From Planctomyces sp. SH-PL62 (GTDB lineage: Bacteria > Planctomycetota > Planctomycetia > Planctomycetales > Planctomycetaceae), in assembly GCA_945893045.1 (NCBI GenBank), contig CAMDEA010000042.1, forward strand, positions 1-49,772: DNA of 49,772 nt. Direction: 5' to 3'. The position numbers and the translations under genes are program-made. The stretch's first letter is position 1, and every line of letters begins with the position of its first letter. Positions 27,239 to 36,156 of the stretch are shown in pieces. The notes under the pieces were generated by a model. The model did not search any database, had not been told where the DNA came from, and saw only the letters and a list, made by a program, of their open reading frames with translations.

Positions 27239-28111
27239 AACATTCCGGTCTTCGCCGTTGTCGATGAGCGCCGGCTCTTCAATTCTCACCTTGCCGGATT
27301 TGGCGGCGTGGTTCACGGCATCGCCGTCATCGGACGAGTCATCGTCGCTCACATCGAATTCGTTGATCGGCACCGGCATTTCGAGAGGCGGGGAATCGGC
27401 CGATGCAACATAGGCGACTTCAAAATGATGTGTCGCAATTCCCAACACGGCTCCAGGGAGCAGCCAGCCTTTCTGAATGGTCTCGCCATTGATGCTGACT
27501 CCGTTGTTGTTGAGGTCTCGGACCAGCCAATAGCCATCCTGAATTCTCAAGACACAATGAGTCTTGGCCACCGCCAGATACGGCAGGACGACATCGCCAT
27601 CGGGATCGCGGCCCAGATAAAGCTCGTCATACAGCAGCGGGATCGAATGTCCGCCGGCAGTGGGCTTGAGCATTCCGAGTGGGTTCAGCGGCAGATTGGC
27701 CGGGGGCGGCTGATCCGCCCGCACTTGAGTCCGCCGCTCTTTGGTCGCTGGGACCGACTTCATGGCCCGGTCGAGTTTGGACAACAACTCCGGCGAGACG
27801 GATCGGTCGTCTTGCGTGCTCGCCTGAGCCGCCGAGTATTCCAGATCAAACTCGATCGACCCGATGTTGATGACGCTCAGAGCCGGCACCCAGGCGCTCT
27901 CAACCTTCTCGCCATTCACGCCAATACCGCCCCGGCTGCCGAGGTCTTCAATGAACCAATGGCCCTCGCGGTACTCCATCAGGCAATGATTGGCCGACAC
28001 GGACAGATGCTTGATCACCACATCGCAGGTGCGATCCTGGCCGATCGTGATCGACGGTTTCTCCAACAGAATCGACGATCCACCATCCACAGGCCGTAGT
28101 TCGCCAAACAC
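27224..28111 (-). CDS. Protein with two FHA domains
   Basis: 295 residues from GTG 28111, with AAGGAG six bases upstream. Two forkhead-associated domains bind phosphothreonine peptides. The first (about 1-92) has TIGQDRTCDVVI, LSVSANHC and LGSRGGIGVNG. The second (about 150-250) has YLGRDPDGDVVLP, VAKTHC and LNNNGVSINGE. The linker is Pro-rich. In planctomycetes such proteins read out Hanks-type kinases; the neighbouring kinase gene is broken, so its partner may be elsewhere (for example the kinase at 4524). The extreme C-terminus and stop are formed by a palindromic repeat. It converges with the HEAT/WD40 gene, 22 bases apart. Confidence 0.88.
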   Translation of the reverse strand: MFGELRPVDGGSSILLEKPSITIGQDRTCDVVIKHLSVSANHCLMEYREGHWFIEDLGSRGGIGVNGEKVESAWVPALSVINIGSIEFDLEYSAAQASTQDDRSVSPELLSKLDRAMKSVPATKERRTQVRADQPPPANLPLNPLGMLKPTAGGHSIPLLYDELYLGRDPDGDVVLPYLAVAKTHCVLRIQDGYWLVRDLNNNGVSINGETIQKGWLLPGAVLGIATHHFEVAYVASADSPPLEMPVPINEFDVSDDDSSDDGDAVNHAAKSGKVRIEEPALIDNGEDRNVRVTE

Positions 28112-28191
28112 AATTCACTCCTTCTGTTCGCCCCGCTGCTGAGCCGGAACGCACTTGCGTCCGGTTTGCCGTTGGTCCTGTAACCGCACTT

Positions 28192-28256
28192 GTAGCCGCA
28201 CTCGCCAGAGTGCGGGTGGACGCCGAGTAAACCCGCGTTCTGGCGAACGCGGCTAC
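28192..28256. repeat. 65-bp palindromic element, family D copy 1
   Basis: The unit begins GTAGCCGCACTCGCCAG and ends with GGCGAACGCGGCTAC, forming an imperfect stem of about 27 bp. Its reverse complement matches the 65-bp unit at 31340-31404 with few differences. The terminal GTAG supplies the TAG that ends the kinase-remnant tail on the minus strand. Confidence 0.88.
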
Positions 28257-28764
28257 GCTCCTTCCATCGTCTTAGGACGGTACTGCTCGCGTAACAGATC
28301 TCGCTTCGACTGTGACGCGCGATTGGCGAAGAACATCGTCATGAGCAGCAGAAAGAGCACTAACAGCCCCGCCAGACCGAGGGCCCATTTTCGGTTGAGC
28401 TTCCAGCCAAAAACCTCTTGGCCCAACACCAGATCAGATTCGCCCTGTGATGCTGCGGAGTCGTTGCCGCGAGTGGCGTATCGTCGTACTCGCCGACATC
28501 CAAAATGCTGACGACGTGCGGATGATTCAGCTTCACGAGGAACTTGGATTCTTGCCGGAACCGCCGCAGTGAATCGGGATTCTCCAGCTTGTGCCTGCGA
28601 GGAATCTTGACGACGACGTCCGTTTCCAACCGCCGATCAAACGCGCGATAGACATATCCCATGCTGCCACCACCCAGCAGTTCGCGCAGGTCATAGCGGC
28701 CGTCACCAATAATCTGGCCGACCAATCCTTTGGTGTTGACGGTTGCCGTCGCGGTCGCGGTCAT
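28253..28764 (-). pseudogene. Ser/Thr kinase remnant: N-lobe joined out of frame to membrane tail
   Basis: The minus-strand frame from ATG 28764 starts like a Hanks kinase: YDLRELLGGGSMGYVY (Gly loop), VVVKIPR with the ATP-binding Lys, and HPHVVSILDVGEYDD. At about 28470 it runs out of family sequence and ends at 28360. From about 28455 a different frame reads SQGESDLVLG, then KLNRKWALGLAGLLVLFLLLMT (a membrane helix) and a basic tail to a TAG at 28253. The whole C-lobe (HRD, DFG, APE) is missing. The simplest reading is an internal deletion with frame loss in a receptor-type kinase. It lies next to the FHA gene. Confidence 0.75.
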
Positions 28765-28827
28765 GTTGCCTCCGATGTCCGAGTTTCGACTTCAAGAGGC
28801 GGGATGCTGACGCCGCTTGATGAATAA

Positions 28828-29262
28828 TTCGCGAACCTCCCGTTGAGTTCTGACGAACAGAACCTCCTGGCACTGTTTGGCCGAGGAACGCAAATGGCCG
28901 CCATCAACTCGAAGGGATTGGGGATTGTGGACACGTCGAACGGCCGTCTGCTGCGGTCCGTTGAGTTAAAAAACGGACTCCCAGATCGCCATCCCGTCGC
29001 GTGGTCCGCCGACGGAACCTGGCTGACTCAAGGCGATGAAGCGGGACAAGTCACGCTCTGGAATCTGCGGCTCGACAAAGAGGCGGCAATCTTTCCCGCT
29101 CAACTCGGTCCCGTGAAAGCATTGGCTCTGTCTGCGGACGGTCGCGTGCTGGCCACGCTCGGCGAAGAAAACAAGCTGCACCTCTGGAATCTGAAAAACT
29201 GGCAGCCGAAGAACCGCGTCGCTCCGAAACCCAAGACCGCGAAGCCGGTGACGACGGATTGA
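28828..29262 (+). pseudogene. 5'-truncated WD40-repeat protein remnant
   Basis: The frame opens directly after a TAA at 28825. It reads like the middle of a WD40 protein (NLPLSSDEQNLLALFGRG), with only a TTG at 28843 as possible start and no ribosome site. Two WD repeats remain (AWSADGTWLTQGDEAGQVTLWN in part, and ALALSADGRVLATLG...LHLWNLK), then a Lys/Pro tail. A propeller needs about seven repeats, so this is probably the 3' end of a gene whose front was lost with the neighbouring kinase. It could still be a short expressed protein. Confidence 0.6.
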
Positions 29263-29300
29263 TCAGACGCATCTGACGAGCGGGGCGTCGTCACCCCGCG

Positions 29301-29615
29301 CTACGAGTTGGCGACAGCCGAGGCGATGCTCAGCGATGGAAAGCGAGAGCCGTCAAAGAATGTTTCCAGAAATGTCGCGTGACGCAGATTCGGATCGTTG
29401 GAATTCAACCGATGCAGTTTGCCTCGGCGAGTTTTCGCCAGCAGCGTGCCGTCAGGAAACACGGACGCGACGATCCAGAACTTATCCACGCAGTACGAGT
29501 ACCCGTCACCGTTCGTCGCGGGAGCGATCAACCGCGCATTCTGGCCGGGATTCACGCTGTTTTTTGTCTTGCGATAGACGATGCGGTCATCGACCTGATA
29601 TCTGCGTGACTTCAC
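29301..29615 (-). CDS. Hypothetical protein
   Basis: 104 residues from GTG 29615, chosen because GGAGAG lies six bases upstream; the frame extends to a GTG at 29654. Basic protein with short beta-rich segments (DDRIVYRKTKNS, YCVDKFWIVASVFPDGTLLAKTRRGKLHRLN). No family is recognised. It has a protein-like composition and converges with the WD40 remnant. Confidence 0.6.
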   Translation of the reverse strand: MKSRRYQVDDRIVYRKTKNSVNPGQNARLIAPATNGDGYSYCVDKFWIVASVFPDGTLLAKTRRGKLHRLNSNDPNLRHATFLETFFDGSRFPSLSIASAVANS

Positions 29616-29850
29616 TGTGCTCTCTCCTGAGACCAACTCGATTCCGAACAGCACTGCCGACGGAGAATGTTAGCCAACTGCTGCCTCCGACCAATCCCGC
29701 CAATTGTGAAATTTCAGCGAGCCGATGGCGAAGTCGCGGGAGTCCCTGATAGAAGTCGCCCTCGCATCAGCGTCGCCACACTTGCAGGAAGCTCTCGGCG
29801 TGACGGAGTCAAACTGATGCGTCTCCACGCCGTTTTCAGGAGGGCTTCCC

Positions 29851-30078
29851 ATGCTTCGCAACCCTGAGATGATCCTGTCGCGTCAATTAGTGCTGCGGCA
29901 ATTCTCCGGCGGAATCGTGCAACGTCAGGTGAGACACGATGAGTTCTGTGCGTTGCTGTTGAGCCGCCGGCCGTTGGAACGCTGCAACGACGATTCGACT
30001 CACTGTCGCAGCCTCTTTGATCCGCACACGGGTGAGCTCTTCGACATCCGCGAGTCGGACTTGTTCGCGCGAGCGTGA
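29851..30078 (+). CDS. Small hypothetical protein
   Basis: 75 residues. The ATG at 29851 follows a consensus CAGGAGG (29838-29844 region) at good spacing, the strongest argument for translation. The product is charged, with two Cys (CALLLSRRPLERC) and no membrane segment. Function unknown. It ends 18 bases from the convergent hydroxy-acid dehydrogenase gene. Confidence 0.5.
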   Translation: MLRNPEMILSRQLVLRQFSGGIVQRQVRHDEFCALLLSRRPLERCNDDSTHCRSLFDPHTGELFDIRESDLFARA

Positions 30079-30095
30079 TTCCTCAGGCAGAGAAT

Positions 30096-31313
30096 TCACG
30101 ATATCAATAGGTCGCGTTTGATGCCCGCGATGGTTGGACTGCCGGTGGCCAGCATCGCGCTGACGAGTTCTTCGCGTAGAAGCTCCAACACCTTCGAGAC
30201 TCCCGCTTCGCCATCCGCGGCCAAGGCCCAAACGTAAGGGCGGCCGATCAGCGCCGCTTTGGCTCCAAGAGCAATCGCCTTGAGCACGTCCGTGCCGCGC
30301 CGGATGCCGCTGTCCACGAGGATCTCGGCGCGGCCATTGACTGCTTCCACAATCGCCGGCAACTGGTCAATGCTCGCCGGAACGCCGTCGAGTCGCCGGC
30401 CGCCGTGATTCGACACGATGATGCCGTCGAGTCCGATCGCCACCGCCCTCTTCGCGTCGTCCGCGCGGAGCACTCCTTTGATCAACAACGGCAGCTTTGT
30501 GATCGAACGGAGCCAATCAAACTCCTTCCACGACATCGTCAGATCCCACGCTTGATCGTTGAACGCCATCATCTGCGTGTAGGTCATCCGATCCGAGATG
30601 TCGAAGCCGATGTCGCGCAGATGTTTTCGGAGCGTGTTCTCCGGCAGCGCGAAACGATTGCGTTTATCGGCATCTTTTCGTTCGCCGAGATCGACCGTCA
30701 GCACGATGGCTTTGAAGCCGGATCTCTCGGCTCGCTCGACCAACCGCTTCGCGACCGCGCGGTCCTTCGGCATGTAAAGCTGAAACCACTTCGGGCCGGA
30801 ACTCGCCGCCGCGATCTCCTCGACGCTGTGGCCGACGCTGCTGCTGACTCCCATGATTGTCTTGGCCGCTGCCGCCGCGCGAGCCGACGCGAGTGCGCCT
30901 TGCGGGTGATACAAACTTTGTCCCGCGACGGGAGCCAGCAGAATCGGCAACGCAATCGGCTGCTTGAGCACCGTCGTCGAGGTATCAACATCCGCCACGC
31001 CGGTCAGCAACGGAGGCAACAACCGTAGCCGTTGAAACGCCGCCACGTTGTCGCGCAGCGTGATCTCGTCGGTCGAGCCGGTCGTGATGTAGTCGTAAGT
31101 CGCGGGCGGCAGCGCGGCCTTGGCCAATTCTTGAAAGTCCGCGACGTTCACCGGCTCGGTCTTCCGCCCTGCGCTGTTCGAGTCACGAACAGGGCCCGGC
31201 TGCGCAGCGGCCGGCCCCTGGGCGAGTTCATCGTCTCCTCGTGCGCGACCTTGCCACAGACCGAGCGAACCGGCCCCCAGTGCCAGAAGTTGAGAGAAGA
31301 AACGTCGATTCAT
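30096..31313 (-). CDS. FMN-dependent alpha-hydroxy acid dehydrogenase with Tat-like signal
   Basis: 405 residues from ATG 31313, with GAAGGTG upstream. The body is the FMN-dependent alpha-hydroxy acid oxidase/dehydrogenase TIM barrel: YDYITTGSTDEITLR near 73, LLIKG with Lys279, catalytic base His303 in SNHGGRRLDG and the following Arg, then VDSGIRRGTDVLKA and ALIGRPYVWAL for FMN phosphate. It oxidises L-2-hydroxy acids such as lactate or glycolate to keto acids. The N-terminus NRRFFSQLLALGAG with a hydrophobic stretch and GRARG looks like a twin-arginine export signal, unusual for this family. A palindromic element lies just upstream. Confidence 0.87.
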   Translation of the reverse strand: MNRRFFSQLLALGAGSLGLWQGRARGDDELAQGPAAAQPGPVRDSNSAGRKTEPVNVADFQELAKAALPPATYDYITTGSTDEITLRDNVAAFQRLRLLPPLLTGVADVDTSTTVLKQPIALPILLAPVAGQSLYHPQGALASARAAAAAKTIMGVSSSVGHSVEEIAAASSGPKWFQLYMPKDRAVAKRLVERAERSGFKAIVLTVDLGERKDADKRNRFALPENTLRKHLRDIGFDISDRMTYTQMMAFNDQAWDLTMSWKEFDWLRSITKLPLLIKGVLRADDAKRAVAIGLDGIIVSNHGGRRLDGVPASIDQLPAIVEAVNGRAEILVDSGIRRGTDVLKAIALGAKAALIGRPYVWALAADGEAGVSKVLELLREELVSAMLATGSPTIAGIKRDLLIS

Positions 31314-31339
31314 GGCAGCACCTTCGTTCAATATCGAAC

Positions 31340-31404
31340 GTAGCCGCGTTCGCCAGGACGCGGGTTTTCTCAGCGTTCACCCGTACTCTGGCGAGTGCGG
31401 CTAC
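31340..31404. repeat. 65-bp palindromic element, family D copy 2
   Basis: Same 65-bp unit as 28192-28256 but in inverted orientation (GTAGCCGCGTTCGCCAG ... GGCGAGTGCGGCTAC). It fills the gap between the Uma2 gene and the hydroxy-acid dehydrogenase. Its end supplies the TAG stop of the Uma2 gene on the minus strand (31401-31403). Confidence 0.88.
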
Positions 31405-31964
31405 TCGAAAAACTCGCGCACTCGAACGGAGAATCCGGGCAGCACGTTCGGCAGCTTGAGGAGATCGTCGCCGGAGAGTCGATGCGGGGCAGCGTCGGGC
31501 GTGTAAACCATCACGAATTCGTCTTTCGGCTCGACGACGCAGACGACGAGCACACCGGCGTCGAGGTATTCGGCAACTTTCGCTTGCAGGTTCGACCAGC
31601 GGTCATCGGGAGAACGAACCTCAAAGGCCAACTCCGGCGCAACGGAGAGGTAATCGCGTTTCGGGCGTGACCGCTTGGGCAAACGCTTGTAGCTGCAATA
31701 GGCGACGTCCGGGCCACGCACGCTGTCAGGATCGCGTTCCGTGATGACTCCGCTGTCGTTCGAGAAGACCCAACCCAGTTGGTGCTTCTTCACAAAGGTC
31801 GTGATGAGCCAACTGATGTTGTTGCAAACGAGACCATGCAGCGGCTTCGGGATATTCATGCGGACAATCTTTCCACGCACGAGTTCGGACGGGTAGCCAA
31901 GATCTGGCAGCGCGCCGTATTTCTCAGCGGTTAGCAATCGTGATCGGGTGGCGACGGCGGGCAT
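31401..31964 (-). CDS. Uma2-family putative endonuclease
   Basis: 187 residues from ATG 31964 with GGAGATTCC directly upstream. It matches Uma2/DUF820, a PD-(D/E)xK-fold family: N-terminal LTAEKYGALPD..YPSELVRGKIV, GPDVAYCS and the core ELAFEVRSPDDRW..LQAKVAEYLDAGVLVVCVV. Members are common in multicopy in planctomycetes and cyanobacteria; their biological role is not settled. The final residues VREFFE end exactly in the palindromic element D, which gives the stop. Confidence 0.85.
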   Translation of the reverse strand: MPAVATRSRLLTAEKYGALPDLGYPSELVRGKIVRMNIPKPLHGLVCNNISWLITTFVKKHQLGWVFSNDSGVITERDPDSVRGPDVAYCSYKRLPKRSRPKRDYLSVAPELAFEVRSPDDRWSNLQAKVAEYLDAGVLVVCVVEPKDEFVMVYTPDAAPHRLSGDDLLKLPNVLPGFSVRVREFFE

Positions 31965-32023
31965 TGGAATCTCCAGAGGCAAACGCTTCTTCGATCAGCA
32001 AACAAGTCATCAAGGTTCTATCG

Positions 32024-33160
32024 CTACGACTTGGCCGCGATCAACTGGTCGAGTTGTTGTTTGAGTTGCGGCAGGATTTCGTCATACGGATACGCTCCCA
32101 GCGATTCTGTCCGGCGTTTGAGATTCACGTGCGTCGGGCCGCACCAGAGGCCGAGGTCGGCGTCGTCGGTTTCGCCGGGGCCGTTCACTCGGCAGCCCAT
32201 GACGGCGATGGTGATGGCGTGCTCTTTCGCGTAGGCGGTCATCTCTTTGACTTGCTGAGCCAGTTCGACGAACGCTTCGTTTTCCACGCGCGAGCAACTG
32301 GGGCAACTGATGATGTTGAGTTGTTTGAGGCCGAAGTCCACGAACGTGCGGACTCGGCCGGCGGCGATGTCGGCCAGGATTTGGCGGCCGACGGTGATCT
32401 CTTCCCCCTTGCGAGGATTCGGCACAGTCAGCGAGACGCGGATCGTGTCGCCGATCCCTTGGCTGATGAGCTGCTCGAAGGCGATGCGCGTTTTGATGAT
32501 GCCGTCGGGAGGCATCCCGGCTTCGGTGACGCCCAGGTGCAGCGGCACGTCGGGGCGACGCTCGGCGAAGCGGCGGTTGACTTCGATGACTTTGCTCGGA
32601 TCGCTGTCCTTCAGTGAGACGGCGTACCGCGTGAAGCCTCGCGAATCGAGAAAGTCGCAGTGCTCCCACGCGCTTTCGAGCATCGGCGTGATCGAGTCGG
32701 CGGGATCGAATTTCTCTTTCTTGTCAGGATCGACGCTGCCGCAGTTCACTCCGACGCGGATCGCGCAGTCGTTGTCGCGAGCGACGTCGGCGAGGTAGCG
32801 GACTTTGTCCTGCCACGGCTTCTCGCGTTCGTGGTGATAAAGATGTCCGGGGTTGTAGCGGACCTTATCGACGTGCGGGGCGACGAGTTCGGCGAGCCGA
32901 TAGTTCTCCTGCAAATCGACGGAGAGATTGGCCGTCGTCTGCTTGCGAATCTCGGCGAGGGCGGCGGCGTCCTGCTTGCTGTCCACGGCGATGCGGATGA
33001 CATCGGCTCCGGCGGCGGCGATCTCGTTGACCTGCTGGACGGTCGCGTCGATGTTGGTGGTGTGCGTCGCCGTCATGCTCTGTACGGCGATGGGATGCTC
33101 TTTGCCGATCGTGATCGAGCCGATGCGCACGGCTCGCGTGGGGTTGCGGGGCAGGTCCAA
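32024..33160 (-). CDS. ispG: 4-hydroxy-3-methylbut-2-enyl diphosphate synthase (flavodoxin/ferredoxin)
   Basis: 378 residues from TTG 33160, with AAAGGAG six bases upstream. It converts MEcPP to HMBPP in the MEP isoprenoid pathway, using a [4Fe-4S] cluster. The ligands are visible: Cys286 and Cys289 in SCPSC, Cys323 in [10 protein letters not shown] and Glu330. The N-terminal TIM barrel has [11 protein letters not shown] and [10 protein letters not shown]. Length and residue spacing match the short bacterial form. It is separated from the upstream oxidoreductase by an inverted repeat. Confidence 0.96.
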   Translation of the reverse strand: MDLPRNPTRAVRIGSITIGKEHPIAVQSMTATHTTNIDATVQQVNEIAAAGADVIRIAVDSKQDAAALAEIRKQTTANLSVDLQENYRLAELVAPHVDKVRYNPGHLYHHEREKPWQDKVRYLADVARDNDCAIRVGVNCGSVDPDKKEKFDPADSITPMLESAWEHCDFLDSRGFTRYAVSLKDSDPSKVIEVNRRFAERRPDVPLHLGVTEAGMPPDGIIKTRIAFEQLISQGIGDTIRVSLTVPNPRKGEEITVGRQILADIAAGRVRTFVDFGLKQLNIISCPSCSRVENEAFVELAQQVKEMTAYAKEHAITIAVMGCRVNGPGETDDADLGLWCGPTHVNLKRRTESLGAYPYDEILPQLKQQLDQLIAAKS

Positions 33161-33234
33161 GGGAGACTCCTTTATGTGATGACCTCATGAAGACCGGCGG
33201 ATGATAGCGGGGATTCCTGAGGCGTGGAGTCGGG

Positions 33235-33323
33235 GTCGGGTGTGCGATTTTCAAGATTTGCCGGCATCGGTTTGGGAGATTGAAAAGACGATGTCGGCAA
33301 ATTCTGAAAATTGAAGACCTGAC
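33235..33323. repeat. Imperfect inverted repeat between ispG and the oxidoreductase
   Basis: Arms 33235-33269 (GTCGGGTGTGCGATTTTCAA...) and 33289-33323 are complementary at most of 35 positions with a 19-nt loop. Its wording (GGGTC, TTCAA.ATT) resembles the hairpin at 14160 and the one at the right edge of the window. Confidence 0.7.
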
Positions 33324-33348
33324 CCTGGCGTGTGTCGGTCAACGCTCA

Positions 33349-34332
33349 TCAAGCACAATCATTGAGCCGATCCATCCAGCGCTGGACCTGCAAGGCGTCG
33401 AAGTAGGTTGCTCCGACCGGGACTGGTTCGACTCCGCGAACGACTCGGCAGAAGCAGCGCAGCTCTTCGGCCATCATGCCGGAAGGACCGCCCGCATCGG
33501 CTCGGATCTCCAGCGGCATTGGCCATAACGCTCGCTCGTCCCAAACTTCAATCGGTCGCGGGTTCGGCGAGATGCGAGCGGACCAGCCTCGACCAAAGAC
33601 TTCCATGCGATCGAAGCCGCGCGGCGGCATTCCAGTTGGAGTCAAATACGATGCGGCGAAGGAAGCCAACGTCCCATCGGGCCACTGCAATTGAGCCAAC
33701 GCCAAATCGACCGCTCCGGATTCCGTGCGATGAAACTGCGAACTGAATCGTTCAGGCTCAGCGCGATTCATCAGCACTTGGACGGCATAGAGGTCGTGAA
33801 CCATCGCCGCCTGCAACGGGTTCTCGCCCGGAAAGTCTTTCACGATCGCAGCCGGCCGATGCCGCACGCAGTCGATGAAGCTCAGCCCGCCCCGCCGCGC
33901 GGCTTCTTCGCGAAGCTGCTTGAATTCGCTGTTGAAGAGCACGATGTGGCCGAGCATTAGATTTGACGAGTCGGCGTTGACCAGCGGCGTGAGACTCTCG
34001 GCTTCGGCTAGCGATTCCGAGATCGGTTTTTCCAAGAGCACTCGTTTGCCGGCTTGCAGTAGCTTGGTTGTGACAGGCACATGCTCGCTCGTCGAACAGG
34101 CCACGACCCATGCCTCGGCACCGGATTCTGCAATCGCCTGATCGAGATCGAGCCAACCGCGCACGTTCGGCAACTCGCGCCGCAAGTTGTCGAGGCTCGC
34201 TTGCCGCCGCGCGACGACTCCGACAAGTTCGGCTTCCGCCAATCCGGCGAGAGTGAGTGAATGCAGCCGGCCAAAACGGCCAAGGCCGATGACGCCGACT
34301 TTCGCGGGGTGAATCGAACGCGGTGCAGGCAT
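33349..34332 (-). CDS. Gfo/Idh/MocA-family oxidoreductase (cytosolic)
   Basis: 327 residues from ATG 34332 with GGGAG upstream; the longer frame to 34419 runs into a palindrome. NAD(P)-binding GLGRFGRLH (16-24) and EKP (101-103) are present, with the C-terminal half of the family. No signal peptide, unlike the paralogue at 3092. These enzymes act on sugars or cyclitols; substrate unknown. Confidence 0.85.
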   Translation of the reverse strand: MPAPRSIHPAKVGVIGLGRFGRLHSLTLAGLAEAELVGVVARRQASLDNLRRELPNVRGWLDLDQAIAESGAEAWVVACSTSEHVPVTTKLLQAGKRVLLEKPISESLAEAESLTPLVNADSSNLMLGHIVLFNSEFKQLREEAARRGGLSFIDCVRHRPAAIVKDFPGENPLQAAMVHDLYAVQVLMNRAEPERFSSQFHRTESGAVDLALAQLQWPDGTLASFAASYLTPTGMPPRGFDRMEVFGRGWSARISPNPRPIEVWDERALWPMPLEIRADAGGPSGMMAEELRCFCRVVRGVEPVPVGATYFDALQVQRWMDRLNDCA

Positions 34333-34380
34333 CGAATGCTCCCGGCATCGAAGGATCGTTGCGTCATAGTCCAGCGAAAA

Positions 34381-34435
34381 AGTAGACCAGTCACTCGGTG
34401 ACTGGAATCTTCGAGTCACCGAGTGACTCGTCTAC
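34381..34435. repeat. Palindrome family E, copy 2 (double unit)
   Basis: Two adjacent palindromes, CCAGTCACTCGGTGACTGG and CGAGTCACCGAGTGACTCG, are enclosed in one larger inverted repeat with AGTAGAC / GTCTAC ends. It lies between the oxidoreductase start and the fumarase stop. Confidence 0.8.
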
Positions 34436-34436
34436 G

Positions 34437-36068
34437 TTAATGCGAGCACCCCAGGCCGATGTCGGCGAAGAAGTCGTGGCCTTTGTCGTCCACCAGGATG
34501 AACGCTGGGAAGTCTTCGACTTCGATTTTCCAGATGGCTTCCATGCCGAGCTCCGCGAACTCGACGACATCGACTTTGCGAATGTTTTCTTTCGCGAGAA
34601 TCGCCGCCGGGCCGCCAATGCTGCCGAGGTAGAAGCCGCCATGTTTGTGGCAGGACTCCGTGACCTGCTTGCCGCGGTTGCCCTTCGCGATCATCACCAT
34701 GCTGCCGCCGTTGGATTGGAAGAGTTCGACATACGAGTCCATGCGTCCGGCGGTTGTTGGGCCGAACGAACCGCTCGGCAGACCTTCAGGCTTCTTGGCG
34801 GGGCCGGCGTAGTAAACCGGGTGAGCTTTGAAGTAATCGGGGAGCGGCTGGCCGGCATCGAGCCGTTCTTTCAGCTTCGCATGCGCGATGTCGCGTGCGA
34901 CAACGATTGGGCCGCTCAGCAGCAGTCGTGTCGTGACCGGATAGCGCGACAGTTCGGCGAGGATGTCTTTCATCGGGCGATTGAGATCAACTTTGATCGC
35001 GCCGGTATCTTTGCGATGCCGCAGTTCTTCCGGAATGTATTGCAGCGGATTGAATTCGAGCTGCTCGATATAGACGCCATCCCGCGTGATCTTGCCCTTA
35101 GCCTGTCGATCCGCGCTGCACGACACACCGATGCCGATCGGCAACGAGGCTCCGTGGCGCGGCAGCCGGATGATGCGGACATCGACCGCGAAATACTTCC
35201 CGCCGAACTGGGCCCCGATGCCGCACTGGCGAGCTTGCTCCAGCATCTGCGCTTCGAGTTCGATGTCGCGGAACGCTCGGCCATGAGCGTTGCCGGTCGT
35301 CGGCAGGTTGTCGAGATACTTCGTCGAGGCGAGTTTGACCGTCTTCATCGTCGCCTCCACGGACGTGCCGCCGATCACGAACACCAGGTGATACGGCGGG
35401 CAAGCAGCCGTGCCGAGCGTCACCATCTTAGCCGTCAGGTACTCGACCAGCGACTTGGGATTGAGGACCGCTCGCGTCTCTTGAAATAGAAACGATTTAT
35501 TCGCCGAGCCGCCCCCCTTGGCGATGAACAGGAACTTGTATTCGTCGCCGTCAACCGCCGAGAGATCGATCTGCGCCGGCAGATTCGTGTTCGTGTTCTT
35601 CTCGTCCCACATGTTGAGCGCGGCGTTCTGCGAATACCGCAGGTTGTTCTCCGTATAGGCGTTGTAGACGCCGTGAGCGAGAGCCTCTTCATCGCCGCTG
35701 GACCAGACGGCGTGTCCCTTCTTGCCCATGACGATTGCCGTGCCGGTGTCCTGGCAGAACGGCAAGACTCCGGCGCTGGACACGTCCGCGTTCTTGAGCA
35801 TCGTCAGCGCGACCATCCGGTCGTTGTCCGAAGCCTCTGGGTCGTCGAGGATCGCGGCGACCTGCTTGAGATGCTTCGGCCGCAGGAAGAAATTGATGTC
35901 GTGAAACGCCTGCGAGCAGAGCAATGTCAGTGCCTGCGGATCGACGCACAACATGTCTTGGCCGTTGAACGACTGGACGCGGACGTGCTCGGCCGTCAGC
36001 AAGCGGTACTCGGTGTCATCGGGGCCGAGTTCAAAGAGTTCCTGAAAATGAAACGGAGCGGTGGGCAT
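34437..36068 (-). CDS. fumA: Fumarate hydratase, class I
   Basis: 543 residues from ATG 36068; the frame beyond it is only palindrome. It interconverts fumarate and malate in the TCA cycle using a [4Fe-4S] cluster. The ligands Cys105 ([10 protein letters not shown]), Cys223 (TAACPPYHL) and Cys317 ([11 protein letters not shown]) match the spacing of the E. coli FumA type almost exactly. The C-terminal domain has [16 protein letters not shown] and [11 protein letters not shown]. The same family includes L(+)-tartrate dehydratases, but the single-chain length favours fumarase. Confidence 0.94.
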   Translation of the reverse strand: MPTAPFHFQELFELGPDDTEYRLLTAEHVRVQSFNGQDMLCVDPQALTLLCSQAFHDINFFLRPKHLKQVAAILDDPEASDNDRMVALTMLKNADVSSAGVLPFCQDTGTAIVMGKKGHAVWSSGDEEALAHGVYNAYTENNLRYSQNAALNMWDEKNTNTNLPAQIDLSAVDGDEYKFLFIAKGGGSANKSFLFQETRAVLNPKSLVEYLTAKMVTLGTAACPPYHLVFVIGGTSVEATMKTVKLASTKYLDNLPTTGNAHGRAFRDIELEAQMLEQARQCGIGAQFGGKYFAVDVRIIRLPRHGASLPIGIGVSCSADRQAKGKITRDGVYIEQLEFNPLQYIPEELRHRKDTGAIKVDLNRPMKDILAELSRYPVTTRLLLSGPIVVARDIAHAKLKERLDAGQPLPDYFKAHPVYYAGPAKKPEGLPSGSFGPTTAGRMDSYVELFQSNGGSMVMIAKGNRGKQVTESCHKHGGFYLGSIGGPAAILAKENIRKVDVVEFAELGMEAIWKIEVEDFPAFILVDDKGHDFFADIGLGCSH

Positions 36069-36108
36069 GAGGGGGTTCCATGAGTTTCGGGATTGAGTGT
36101 TCGCTGGC

Positions 36109-36143
36109 AAAGTAGACGAGTCACTCCGTGACTCGTCTACTTT
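36109..36143. repeat. Palindrome family E, copy 3
   Basis: Perfect 16-bp arms (AAAGTAGACGAGTCAC / GTGACTCGTCTACTTT) with a three-base centre, between the 2-keto acid decarboxylase stop and the fumarase start on the minus strand. It could act as a terminator hairpin because it ends in TTT in both directions. Confidence 0.88.
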
Positions 36144-36156
36144 GCGGCTCGCCGCG

